Assembly (NCBI GenBank): GCA_017632155.1
Contig: JAGBRZ010000139.1
Location: 1 to 16,432, forward strand
Direction: 5' to 3'
Length of the DNA: 16,432 bases
Source of the DNA: Clostridia bacterium
GTDB taxonomy: Bacteria; Bacillota_A; Clostridia; Oscillospirales; CAG-272
In this document: positions 6,396 through 14,806 of the stretch, in pieces
Position numbering within the stretch: the stretch's first letter is position 1
Layout: every line of letters begins with the position of its first letter
The notes under the pieces: model-generated
The model's input: only the letters and a program-made list of their open reading frames with translations
The model's database searches: none
What the model was told of the DNA's origin: nothing
Program-made: the position numbers and the translations under genes

Positions 6396-7109
6396 ATGGC
6401 AGTTTACGTTACATCAGACCTTCACGGATTTTCGATTGACAAATTCAAACAACTTCTAAAAGTCATTGGTTTTTCTCATAGCAGCGATTGGCTCTACATT
6501 TTGGGCGATGTTATTGATAGAAACAACGACGGCGGTATTGCTATATTGTTATGGCTTCTTGAACAGCCGAATGTACAGCTGATACGGGGCAATCACGAAC
6601 AAATGATGATTTCTTGTTCTTGGGCATTTGAGCATATCACCGATGAGGCATTATCGAATATATCCGCAAATGATATTGAGAACATCAACCGATGGTTAGC
6701 GAATGGTGCAACACCTACGCTATCCACAATAAAGCATTTATTGCATACATCTCCCGAATCGGTTGAAGACATAATGGTGTATCTTCGTGATACGCCATTA
6801 TGCGAAAGTGTTGAAGTAAACGGACAATCCTTTCTTCTTTGCCATTCGGGATTTCAAAATTTTGAAAAAAACAAAAAGCTGTCCGATTATTCGAAAACGG
6901 AGATTCTTTGGAATCGCCCAAAGAAAGAGGATAGATATTTTGAGGACATAATAACGATTTTGGGACACACACCCACCGATTATTATGGCTGTTTTGGAAA
7001 AGCATTTCACACTGAGACATGGATTGATATTGATGTGGGTTCTGCGAGGGGCTCGCCCCCAATGCTTTTGCGGCTTGATGATATGAAAGAAATTTATTTT
7101 AATTTTTGA
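6396..7109 (+). CDS. PPP-family metallophosphoesterase (Ser/Thr phosphatase-like)
   Basis: Cytoplasmic two-metal phosphoesterase related to bacterial PrpE, lambda phosphatase and ApaH-like enzymes. With the start at 6396 it has 237 residues and carries all PPP motifs: SDLHG (Asp8, His10), GDVIDR (37-42, Asp38 and Asp41), RGNHE (64-68, Asn66, His67), LCHSG (His150) and LGHTP (His191). The ATG at 6396 follows AAGGAG (6386-6391) at four bases; an ATG at 6372 is upstream of that site and less likely. It has its own promoter and ends 16 bases before the large secreted-protein gene, so they are probably co-transcribed. Substrate could be phosphoserine/threonine proteins, diadenosine tetraphosphate or a nucleotide; sequence alone does not decide. 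Confidence 0.88.
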   Translation: MAVYVTSDLHGFSIDKFKQLLKVIGFSHSSDWLYILGDVIDRNNDGGIAILLWLLEQPNVQLIRGNHEQMMISCSWAFEHITDEALSNISANDIENINRWLANGATPTLSTIKHLLHTSPESVEDIMVYLRDTPLCESVEVNGQSFLLCHSGFQNFEKNKKLSDYSKTEILWNRPKKEDRYFEDIITILGHTPTDYYGCFGKAFHTETWIDIDVGSARGSPPMLLRLDDMKEIYFNF

Positions 7110-7125
7110 AAGGTAGGTAACCCCA

Positions 7126-10100
7126 ATGAAAAAAATGATGAAGGTAGCTTTGGGATTCTTTTTAGCAATGCTTACCATCCTTAGCTGTGCTACACCGATT
7201 TTTGCAGCGGAGGCTGCCGCAATTTCTGAAGAAAATTCGTTTGCGGCAACGATCGAAGCATTGAAAAAAGAATATCCGCAGAATTATTATTGGAATGACT
7301 ATAATGGAAAGGATTCCGATGGAATCGCGAAAGCCGGTACAATTCCTTGTAAAGGAAAATCTAACTACAATGCAAAAAGCTGTGTCTCCAATGGATACTG
7401 TGCCTATGGTGGAGTTTCTTGCAGCTGTGCTTGTGGATATTACCACGGTTGGCAATGCTTTGGATTTGCAAACTTGTTGGCATATAAGACGTTGGGCTCA
7501 TGGGCTACCAACAATTATTACTCTAGCGGAGTAAACACCTCTGCCGGATGGAAATATTATAAGTCGGTATCACAATATTACGCAGGCGATTTCGTACGCA
7601 TCAACAACAGCCATACGATTTTTATATACAAGGTTGAAGGAAGCACCGCATATTATGCCGAATGTAACGCAACCGGTGCATGTAAAATCAATTGGAACGG
7701 AAAAATATCAATTTCCTCGTTAAAATCCAAGACGACCTTTGTTGTACATAAAACCGGAAACACTTTGAAGGGCACGGGCGCGGCCTCGGTTGGTACAACC
7801 GCAGGTGTTGATTTGGTAACCTTTAATACAAAGCTGGATACGTTTAAGACCCAAAAATATGCCCACGGCTCGACATATGTAGACAATCCGACGCTTACAG
7901 GCGGCTATCAATGCTTTGGATTTGCCAATGAGCTCGCAAAATATATTTTTGGATCTTATCCTACCACTTCTATGTCTGCAAAGACCGTTAATGAAGGCTG
8001 GACTCGTACCTATGGCGGAGATGCCGTTGACAATCTTTGCGTGGGTGACGTTGTAAGATTTGAATATCATTCGATTTTTATTACGGGCATTTCCGGCGAT
8101 ACGATTTATTACTGCCAGGCAAACATTCCTGCCGGAACGAACAAGGTGACATATGAGAATTCTATCAGTAGAAGCGATTTAAAGAGTAAAGTTTCCAAAC
8201 AACTCACTTCACCTGACACAGACAAGCCCGGCTGGGTAGCTCATTATACGGATTCGAAAATTGAAAGCTCCGATGCTCTTACCAAAGCATATTATGCCAA
8301 CTTAAAAGATGGAATCTATACGTTTAAGAGTGTTAGCAGTGGCAAATATATGGGTGTACAAAACGCTAAAAATGCAGACGGTACCAATGTATTGACTTAC
8401 AATTATCAGAACACCGATGCATTTAAATTTTACGTTCAGCACGTGGAAAACGGAAAATATTTGATTTATTCTTTGGCTTCCAAATCCGGCTCGACGTATG
8501 AAAGAGTGTTGGACGTTTGGACCGGCGTTTACGGCGGAACACCCGAACACGGCGACAGAATAGACATCTACCAAAGGACATCCACCGAAAACAAATGTCA
8601 ATTGTTTTATATCAATGAGCAGTCAAACGGTTCTTATGTGATCGAGCTTGCCTCCGTTCCGGGGTTAGTTATTGCAAGTAAAAACAAATTAAATGCCGAA
8701 ACCGAGGGCGGTGCGATGACGGCAAGAACCTATCGCGGTTATACTACACAGCAATGGTTTTTGTGTGACGAAACAGGAGCGCGTGTCGATGCAAGTATTG
8801 ACGCGCCGACAGGTGAGGGCAATGATTATTCGCTCGGCGTTTTTAGAGTGACACCTTCCATCGGTCTAAACATTCGTTCGGGGGCGGGAACTAAGTATGC
8901 TAAAGTGGGAGCGATTCCGTACAATGTCAATATTTCAATCACCGACGTCAGCGGAAATTGGGGAAAAACCTCTTACGGAGGCGTTTCTGGATGGGTCTGC
9001 ATGGATTATCTGGAAAGAGCAAGCATATCGTCGAATAGCAGTGCCGTAAAATACAAGGTTACAGCAGACGGTGGCTTGCGAATCCGAGAAAATACGGGGA
9101 CCGGCTACAAAGCACTGGGCCTCATCCCCGACGGAAAACAAATATATATCACAACCGTGAAAAACAATTGGGGTTACACAACGTACGGAGAGGTTTCCGG
9201 TTGGGTTAGTATGGATTACGTGACCAAGGTTACCACTGACAGTGGAAGCTCGGGCTCGGGAAGTAGCGGCTCCACCTCTGGAGGGACTGGAACGAGCCAA
9301 CCGCCGACTGATGAAGGGGAAAGCCTTGCGTTTGTACGAGACCAGATCACGGGAATTAACGGCTCTAAATTTTCGATCAAAGGCCCATCTGTCGAATTCT
9401 GCGAAAAAGATTTTTACTTGTTTCAATTTAACGGAGAGATTGATTTTAATATTGGTAACCTAAAAGTTGTTTACGATGAAAACGATCAAAATACATTGAA
9501 GGTGCTTATTGGATTTGACGAGGGCGCCTCTGCCAATATTTCGGGTGCAGAAAATGACCAATCTTATTGGAAGAAAGCCTATAAGGAAGTAAAGGATCTG
9601 TACACAGATACCACAGGAAAGAAGGTTGATAACACACGTCTGTGGAATCGCTTCTCGGCTCTTCGCGGAAAACTAAAACAAAATAACGCCAGTATGTTAA
9701 TCGACACTCAAGCCACAATGATGGGATACATCGAATTCAAGTGGAACGGCGAAGAATTTACATTTTCCGAAGGCGGAATTATGGCTTCCTTTAGCGGCAG
9801 AGTAGAGTATAAGCATACTGTTGTTCCCAAGCCGGCAGAGGTTTATGCAAGCATTGGTCTCAAAGCCGGTCTGGATTCAAAATTGAGCCTTGAATGCGAT
9901 GAGGATGGAAACATCGCTCCAAACGCCATCGTGCATCCTTATTTAACACTGGACGTTGGAATTGGCGGAAGTGTAGATTTGCTTATATGGAAATTGGCGC
10001 ACGTAGATGGTAGACTCTACGGAACCGTGGACAGCGATATTGATTTAACCGGATTATATAGCAAGCCGGATCCCGTAAAGTTGTATTTGTCTGCAAAGGC

Positions 10101-12618
10101 AAAGCTTGAGGCTTCACTACTTTGGTGGGAGGCTGAGCACGAATATAACTTTGGAAAGGTTCAAATATATCCTCTCAAAACAAGGGCAATGATGATGGCG
10201 ATGGCAGCTGAAGAAGGGTTAACAGAACAAGAGCTTCTAAATCAGTTAACCCCCATCAACCGCGGATATCTAAACGCCCCGATGCTTTTGGCCCTTAGAA
10301 ACAGCGATCTATCGGTTTTTGAAAAGAGTTATGTATATCCAAACAATGCTGTCTCTCTCGTTCGTTTTGATAACGATACCATGCTCTTGGTTTGGATCGA
10401 GGATACCGGCGAAAAGAATACAAACAATATTGGAACACTTGCCTACTCTTTTTATGATGGCGAATGCTGGTCGGATACCGTTTATCTCTTTGAAAACGGT
10501 GTCGGAAACGATACCCCCGTTGTATATTCCGACGGTAGCCGTGCCTATATTTTGTGGAGACGTGCGACCGAGGAGCTGGGCGAGGATGCTCAACCCACCG
10601 ATGTTATAACAAAATACGATCTTTTTGCCACCGTATTTGACAGTGCAAACGGTACGGTTACCGATCCGATCCGCATTACAAATAATACTCTGTTTGAAAC
10701 CAATTATCAGATCGTAGGCAAAGACGGTGATTTTACGGTCCTTTGGCTCGAAAACGATAAAAATTATTTGGAGGAAGGTAGCGTCAACACGCTCTATGCT
10801 GTCACGTATAGCGCGGCAAACGGCACGCTTTCCGACCCTGTCGCCAAGGTGTCTACTGAGAGTTCCATTGGATCAGCATTCCTGTATGGGGATAGCATTT
10901 GTTATACAACCGTAGAGGGTGAACAACAAGCACTTTACTACACCAGCGGTGATGAAACAATTTTGCTTTGCGAAAATATTGGAAGCTTGCAGGTGTTGAA
11001 CGATGTTGTTTTCTATACGGAGGACGGAATTCTAAAGTCCTTTGACGGTAGCATTGTTGCCGAATATCCCGTTGCAAACCTCTCGGAATTCAAGATTGTT
11101 TCGGATGGTGCACGTTACTATGTTTTTACGACACAGACCAATGAAGCGTTTGGAACCGATCTGTACTACTGCACCTTGGATCCATCCATGCACGACGCAA
11201 CCGGTTTTGAGCTTTATGCGCGCAACGAGGACCGTTACATCCGAAACTATTCGCCCGTAGTGTTGAGTGATGGAACCTTGAAAGTCGCATTCAACTACAT
11301 TCAGACCGAAAGCGAGGAATACAAAATCGCAACGATCACGGTTGCCGACAAGATGGACGGTGTTGATTTTGTCCTCGATTACGTTGATTTCGATGATGCG
11401 GCTCTGAATGAAGACACTGTTGAGTTGAGCGTTCACGTCCAAAACAATTCCTCTGTGGCACTGCAAAACTTTATCGTTGACATTTACACCGAAGACGGAA
11501 ATTTGCTTCATTCGGCAGAAGTTGAATGCCTTATGAATGCGTTTGGTGAAGGATTGCTCACCTTTGACTATGCGATTCCCGAAGGCTATAACGGGCAGTG
11601 TTTGACCTTTACGGTTACTTCCACAGACCATACTGACCATTATATGAAAAACAACAGTATTGCCACCACGTTGGAAAGCTTCTATTCTTCTGAAGACGAT
11701 GCATGCGATCATACCTATCCCGAGGGCAAGGACAAGTGTACGATGTGCGGACACTTCCGCGACGGAATCGCGTCCCTGTACGGCTACAGCATCAGCCTCA
11801 ACGGCGACATCTCGATCAATTTCTACTTCGATGTGACCGAGGAGACGAAAAACGATGCGGGAGCGTATATCTTGATCACCTATCCGAACGGCACGACCGA
11901 GAAGATCCTCCTGAGCGAAGCTCGAACCAAGACTGCAGGCGGTGTAACCTACTATGTTGTCAATCCCACGCTTCCCGCAAAGGAGATCAATTCCATCATT
12001 TCGGCACGAATCATTCTTGGCGACGGCACAGAGGGGATTCTCTATGAGAAGAGCATCCGTGGCTATGCCGAAACGCTGATCGCTAATGCATCCTCCTATT
12101 CCAAGGAGCAGGTTGCTCTAATGGAAGCTCTCATTGCTTACGGTGAGGCGGCAAGTACCTATTTTGGCGGCGAGACTGCCGAGCATCAGATGACCGAGAT
12201 CACGGCAGAGACTCTGAAAGCGTACGAGATCCAAAAGACCGGCTCGATCAATGCAGGAATGAGCTACTACGGCTCGAGCGTGCTGCTCGAGTCCGAGACC
12301 ACGATCCGCCACTACTTCAAGTTGACCTCGGGAGACATCACCGACCACACCTTCCTGCTTGACGGCGAGGTCGTTACTCCCGTGAACGAGACAGGCACGA
12401 GCTATTGGTATATCGACGTTCCGAATATCGTCTCAAAGGACCTGGACAAGGTTTATGTCCTTGAAGCTGACGGCACGACGATCGAATACAGCGCACTCAG
12501 CTATGCGTATGCAGTGCTGAATGCCTATGGCAACGATGCCTCGAATGGCGCGATCTGCAACACGGTTAGAGCGTTGTATGAATACAGCATTGCGGCAAAC
12601 GCATATTTTGAAAAGTAA
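7126..12618 (+). CDS. 1830-residue secreted modular protein with CHAP-like, ricin-type and SH3b domains
   Basis: Probably a secreted cell-wall-interacting protein. The signal peptide (1-27 or 28, ending PIFA-AEA) could be cut by signal peptidase I; ILSC at 18-21 is a possible lipobox. Two tandem CHAP-like domains follow: domain 1 about 45-210 (QCFGFAN with Cys111, His163, ECN near 180) and domain 2 about 232-373 (QCFGFAN with Cys263, His315, QAN near 332). Then come a ricin-type trefoil (about 392-548), two SH3b domains (about 568-632 and 641-702, each with GWV.MDY), a Gly/Ser linker (706-722), a long beta-rich region (735-1020), propeller-like repeats (about 1060-1400), a CARDB-like domain (about 1420-1522), a Cys motif HTYPEGKDKCTMCGH near 1528-1542, and a C-terminal module common in secreted clostridial proteins. 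No LPXTG or transmembrane anchor is visible, so SH3b and ricin domains may hold it to the wall. Enzymatic action is inferred from Cys/His spacing only. Confidence 0.85.
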   Translation: MKKMMKVALGFFLAMLTILSCATPIFAAEAAAISEENSFAATIEALKKEYPQNYYWNDYNGKDSDGIAKAGTIPCKGKSNYNAKSCVSNGYCAYGGVSCSCACGYYHGWQCFGFANLLAYKTLGSWATNNYYSSGVNTSAGWKYYKSVSQYYAGDFVRINNSHTIFIYKVEGSTAYYAECNATGACKINWNGKISISSLKSKTTFVVHKTGNTLKGTGAASVGTTAGVDLVTFNTKLDTFKTQKYAHGSTYVDNPTLTGGYQCFGFANELAKYIFGSYPTTSMSAKTVNEGWTRTYGGDAVDNLCVGDVVRFEYHSIFITGISGDTIYYCQANIPAGTNKVTYENSISRSDLKSKVSKQLTSPDTDKPGWVAHYTDSKIESSDALTKAYYANLKDGIYTFKSVSSGKYMGVQNAKNADGTNVLTYNYQNTDAFKFYVQHVENGKYLIYSLASKSGSTYERVLDVWTGVYGGTPEHGDRIDIYQRTSTENKCQLFYINEQSNGSYVIELASVPGLVIASKNKLNAETEGGAMTARTYRGYTTQQWFLCDETGARVDASIDAPTGEGNDYSLGVFRVTPSIGLNIRSGAGTKYAKVGAIPYNVNISITDVSGNWGKTSYGGVSGWVCMDYLERASISSNSSAVKYKVTADGGLRIRENTGTGYKALGLIPDGKQIYITTVKNNWGYTTYGEVSGWVSMDYVTKVTTDSGSSGSGSSGSTSGGTGTSQPPTDEGESLAFVRDQITGINGSKFSIKGPSVEFCEKDFYLFQFNGEIDFNIGNLKVVYDENDQNTLKVLIGFDEGASANISGAENDQSYWKKAYKEVKDLYTDTTGKKVDNTRLWNRFSALRGKLKQNNASMLIDTQATMMGYIEFKWNGEEFTFSEGGIMASFSGRVEYKHTVVPKPAEVYASIGLKAGLDSKLSLECDEDGNIAPNAIVHPYLTLDVGIGGSVDLLIWKLAHVDGRLYGTVDSDIDLTGLYSKPDPVKLYLSAKAKLEASLLWWEAEHEYNFGKVQIYPLKTRAMMMAMAAEEGLTEQELLNQLTPINRGYLNAPMLLALRNSDLSVFEKSYVYPNNAVSLVRFDNDTMLLVWIEDTGEKNTNNIGTLAYSFYDGECWSDTVYLFENGVGNDTPVVYSDGSRAYILWRRATEELGEDAQPTDVITKYDLFATVFDSANGTVTDPIRITNNTLFETNYQIVGKDGDFTVLWLENDKNYLEEGSVNTLYAVTYSAANGTLSDPVAKVSTESSIGSAFLYGDSICYTTVEGEQQALYYTSGDETILLCENIGSLQVLNDVVFYTEDGILKSFDGSIVAEYPVANLSEFKIVSDGARYYVFTTQTNEAFGTDLYYCTLDPSMHDATGFELYARNEDRYIRNYSPVVLSDGTLKVAFNYIQTESEEYKIATITVADKMDGVDFVLDYVDFDDAALNEDTVELSVHVQNNSSVALQNFIVDIYTEDGNLLHSAEVECLMNAFGEGLLTFDYAIPEGYNGQCLTFTVTSTDHTDHYMKNNSIATTLESFYSSEDDACDHTYPEGKDKCTMCGHFRDGIASLYGYSISLNGDISINFYFDVTEETKNDAGAYILITYPNGTTEKILLSEARTKTAGGVTYYVVNPTLPAKEINSIISARIILGDGTEGILYEKSIRGYAETLIANASSYSKEQVALMEALIAYGEAASTYFGGETAEHQMTEITAETLKAYEIQKTGSINAGMSYYGSSVLLESETTIRHYFKLTSGDITDHTFLLDGEVVTPVNETGTSYWYIDVPNIVSKDLDKVYVLEADGTTIEYSALSYAYAVLNAYGNDASNGAICNTVRALYEYSIAANAYFEK

Positions 12619-12637
12619 TTGAAAGGAACAATAAAGA

Positions 12638-12751
12638 ATGAAAAAAATATATGATTGCCCGGAGATGCAGCTGATCACGCTGAATGCAGAGGATGTGATC
12701 ACCACCAGCGGCGGGCCCGAACTTGATGATAACGAAATGCCGATTCTTTGA
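12638..12751 (+). CDS. 37-residue ITTSGG peptide, function unknown
   Basis: A short frame, MKKIYDCPEMQLITLNAE then DVITTSGGPELDDNEMPIL, begins 19 bases after the secreted-protein stop and is preceded by GAAAGG (12621-12626) at eleven bases. From memory, Clostridia genomes contain many such short peptides: a basic MKK.Y start, a PEM..I hydrophobic strand, an E-D-V/I-I-T-T/A-S-G-G core and an acidic tail. Their role is not established to my knowledge. It has one Cys (Cys7), no signal peptide and no membrane helix. It could be a ribosomally made peptide precursor whose SGG core marks a cleavage site, or a small partner of the secreted protein. No maturation enzyme is visible next to it. The terminator follows eleven bases after the stop. 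Confidence 0.7.
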   Translation: MKKIYDCPEMQLITLNAEDVITTSGGPELDDNEMPIL

Positions 12752-12762
12752 TCGGTGAAACC

Positions 12763-12796
12763 GAAGCGCCCCGTTTCAATTGAAACGGGGCGCTTC
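12763..12796 (+). terminator. 34-bp perfect palindromic terminator
   Basis: GAAGCGCCCCGTTTCAA at 12763-12779 is followed immediately by its exact complement at 12780-12796, then TTCTGTG. It closes the secreted-protein operon. The T-tail is weak, but the stem is very stable. Confidence 0.8.
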
Positions 12797-12799
12797 TTC

Positions 12800-12951
12800 T
12801 GTGTAATCTATTTTGCGATATATAGACGCAAATAAGATGTGATATTTGCAATTTCAGCTTCTATGTGCTAAACTATTATTTTATATATCTGTAGTGCTAT
12901 TGGATTTTGTTAGATAATAAAGTGAAGCACCTCGGCTCACCGCTTTTACTA
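12800..12951. other. AT-rich gap between the secreted-protein operon and the repressor
   Basis: I see no gene, clear promoter or strong hairpin. It may contain the left boundary of the integrative-element-like region that follows, but no paired attachment repeat is recognisable inside the window. Confidence 0.4.
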
Positions 12952-13665
12952 TCATTTCTCAACAATCCCAATAACCCTACCGCAGCAGTAAACGCTATCA
13001 CTCTCACCGATACGAATAGGCTTGTACTTTTCGTTATGTGAAATCAAGCACTTGTTGCCACGTTCCTTAATGTAGACTTCACCATTGACAACAAAGATAC
13101 CAACCTCACCGATATCAACGGAATCACACTTCTCAACGAATACCTTGTCCCCATCGTGATAGGTAGGCTCCATACTGTCACCGGAAACAGGAATGGCATA
13201 ATCTGCTTCTTCTGCCTCGGCACTTTCCTTAACAAGTATTTGTTCAGGGATTTCATTTTCAAGGAAGTTGCCCGTACCGGCAGAGGCAGGATAATTATAG
13301 AAATCCACCTTCAGCATACGAGGCTTGGGCTTCTTCATAGAAAGTCTCACACGCTTATATTCGCTGTCGATCATATAATCAACAACCTCCTTACCGTGCT
13401 CGTCAAGGGCGCGGTATTTTTGTAATGTAGTCCACTCGGTAGCCGTAGGGCGCTGTGCCATAGACTTGCATCCGATAAGTTCATCCGCAGACACACCGAG
13501 CAGGTCACAAAGTCTCGCCAATTTATCGCAGTCAGGGCGACCGATGCCTTTCTCCCAGTTATAGATCACTCTGCCCGAACTCTCGCCGAGAGCGTCGGCA
13601 ATGTCCTGCTGAGTCATTCCTTTTATATTACGGTACTTCTTTATCTGTTCGCCAATAAAGCTCAT
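12952..13665 (-). CDS. CI/LexA-type repressor: XRE HTH plus S24 self-cleaving peptidase domain
   Basis: Phage- or element-type transcriptional repressor that is expected to self-cleave when RecA filaments form. The 237 residues carry an XRE helix-turn-helix at about 5-62 (GMTQQDIADALGESSGRVIYNW region). A linker and the S24 peptidase domain follow: scissile Ala129-Gly130 (ASAGTG), Ser164 nucleophile in SGDSMEP, and Lys200 general base in GEVYIKE. All key residues are present, so autoproteolysis should work. The start at 13665 follows GGAGG at nine bases; an upstream ATG at 13707 lies across the -10 box and is unlikely. The gene is divergent from a small HTH protein, with both promoters in the 186-base gap, the usual genetic-switch layout. 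Confidence 0.93.
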   Translation of the reverse strand: MSFIGEQIKKYRNIKGMTQQDIADALGESSGRVIYNWEKGIGRPDCDKLARLCDLLGVSADELIGCKSMAQRPTATEWTTLQKYRALDEHGKEVVDYMIDSEYKRVRLSMKKPKPRMLKVDFYNYPASAGTGNFLENEIPEQILVKESAEAEEADYAIPVSGDSMEPTYHDGDKVFVEKCDSVDIGEVGIFVVNGEVYIKERGNKCLISHNEKYKPIRIGESDSVYCCGRVIGIVEK

Positions 13666-13697
13666 ACGGATATACCTCCAAATTATATTACGCCTCC

Positions 13698-13726
13698 ATT
13701 TTACCATATAAAATTGTATTTGTCAA
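13698..13726 (-). promoter_or_regulatory. Promoter of the S24 repressor
   Basis: Minus-strand TTGACA (13726-13721), 17-base spacer, TAAAAT (13703-13698). TTTGTC-AA-GACAAA (13719-13732) is a palindrome overlapping the -35 box and is a candidate operator. Confidence 0.75.
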
Positions 13727-13757
13727 GACAAAACTCCAAAAATATTATAGAAATCTC

Positions 13758-13786
13758 TTGACAATACAATATAGTTGTGTTATAAT
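13758..13786 (+). promoter_or_regulatory. Promoter of the small HTH gene
   Basis: TTGACA (13758-13763), 17-base spacer, TATAAT (13781-13786). Its -35/spacer sequence TCTTGACAATACAAT is nearly the mirror of the repressor promoter region (ATTGTATTTGTCAAGA on the plus strand), so one repressor could bind both. Confidence 0.8.
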
Positions 13787-13851
13787 ACCAAATACCAAAG
13801 GATTTTGGAATATGGAGCGATCACACTTATAGTTTTGGATTTAAAAGTGCT

Positions 13852-14181
13852 ATGAAGGAAAAACGAACAAACTTTTTTATGGTGGACAACCGCATATTTG
13901 AATACGACCTGAAGCCGAGAGATATCGCGGTCTATTGTTTTCTTTGCCGTCGTTTGAATCGGGAGAACAACGTTGCCTTTCCCTCAAGAAAGGATATCGC
14001 CAAGGGCTGTGGTATCAAGAAAGAGGAAACGGTGGACAAAGCTTTAAAGGTGCTCGTGGAGAAAGGTCTGATTGAAAAATATCACCGACATACGAATGCA
14101 GGAGATTATGGCTCCAACATTTATAAACTAAAAGAGCTATCAGGTGGTATTGAAAATGGGGGCTCTAACAATAAGACTTAA
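13852..14181 (+). CDS. Small winged-helix/HTH protein, replication-initiator-like
   Basis: A 109-residue protein with the pattern of the HTH_36 / phage replisome-organizer N-terminal family. NFFMVDNRIFEYDLKPRDIAVYCFL (about 8-32) is the usual lead-in helix. FPSRKDIAKGCGIKKEETV (about 43-61) is the helix-turn-helix, and ALKVLVEKGLIEKYHR (about 64-79) is the wing helix. In many clostridial integrative elements and plasmids this domain is the N-terminus of longer replication proteins; here the protein ends soon after the wing. It is therefore a stand-alone DNA-binding protein or a shortened initiator. The ATG lacks a clear ribosome binding site. Its promoter faces that of the S24 repressor, so the repressor probably controls it. 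Confidence 0.75.
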   Translation: MKEKRTNFFMVDNRIFEYDLKPRDIAVYCFLCRRLNRENNVAFPSRKDIAKGCGIKKEETVDKALKVLVEKGLIEKYHRHTNAGDYGSNIYKLKELSGGIENGGSNNKT

Positions 14182-14512
14182 CCATACTTTATAGCAGAAA
14201 GAATATACTATAGATTTATAGATAGGTGTGAAAACAGAGGTCGGATTCAAGAATGAATTTGATTGAAAAATCGAGGCGTCGGCGCACAGAAAACAGACTT
14301 TTTTCTTCTGCATTTATGGTGTTTTTTAGAGAATAGACCAATTACGGTGTACACCGAGAGAATATGGACTTTCAGCGATTTTGAGAGCGTTGCCCGATGA
14401 GAGCCGCGCCGTTGGGAAAATCGCAAATAACGCCGATGAAGACCGAGGCTTTTTTGAGCAAAAACAGGGGTGCTTCTCACGGAACGCAAAAATAGGAGGT
14501 TTTTGAAAAAAC
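14182..14512 (+). other. Intergenic stretch with an interrupted ~80-codon frame
   Basis: No intact gene is supported. A plus-strand frame starts at ATG 14253 (MNLIEKSRRRRTENRLF), meets TAG at 14334-14336 and a TGA near 14379, restarts at ATG 14397 (MRAAPLGKSQITPM) and ends at TAG 14493-14495. That last stop abuts AGGAGG of the next gene. It may be a decayed small gene or untranslated leader; antisense frames here are equally unconvincing. Confidence 0.35.
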
Positions 14513-14797
14513 ATGATCACAGGCATTAAGAAAACGCATAAAACTACCGAGATATATTTTGATGAGGCGGATAATTGGACTACGGTCATCACCTATAACA
14601 CAAGCCTCAAGAACAGGCTTCTTACCTTTTCGCAAGAGTATCCTGAGCTGTGCGAGCAGACAGATGATGACGGCTTCGGAGGTCTTTCCTTCCGCATTCA
14701 AAAGAGATGCTTCACCTATCGTTTTGTGGCGCCATACTCCGATGAACGCAAGGCAAATGCACGGGAGCAGATGCGAGATCTCAATGCGAAGAAATGA
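14513..14797 (+). CDS. Small conserved-looking accessory protein of integrative elements, function unknown
   Basis: A 94-residue soluble protein starting MITGIKKTHKTTEIYFDEAD. It has no signal peptide or membrane segment. AGGAGG (14494-14499) precedes the ATG at thirteen bases, slightly long. From memory, short proteins with the same outline (TGI.RT...T.I.F.......V.T.N, then a leucine-containing YPE segment and a C-terminal basic helix) are common in clostridial conjugative elements next to replication or regulatory genes. Here the matching parts are NTSLKNRLLTFSQEYPEL (about 29-46), QKRCFTYRFVAPYSDERKAN (about 63-82) and an Arg/Lys-rich end. The role is unknown. It is in line with the HTH gene upstream and convergent with the XRE-PolC-like gene. 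Three CTGTCAC repeats start ten bases after the stop. Confidence 0.65.
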   Translation: MITGIKKTHKTTEIYFDEADNWTTVITYNTSLKNRLLTFSQEYPELCEQTDDDGFGGLSFRIQKRCFTYRFVAPYSDERKANAREQMRDLNAKK

Positions 14798-14806
14798 ATC
14801 CCGATG

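Noticed and set aside
11032..11754. 240-codon minus-strand frame inside the secreted-protein gene
   Set aside because: It is antisense to a continuous 1830-codon gene and has no start signals.
12638..12751. Bacteriocin or lantibiotic precursor as a firm call
   Set aside because: There is no double-Gly leader, modification enzyme or exporter nearby; I keep it as an unknown peptide.
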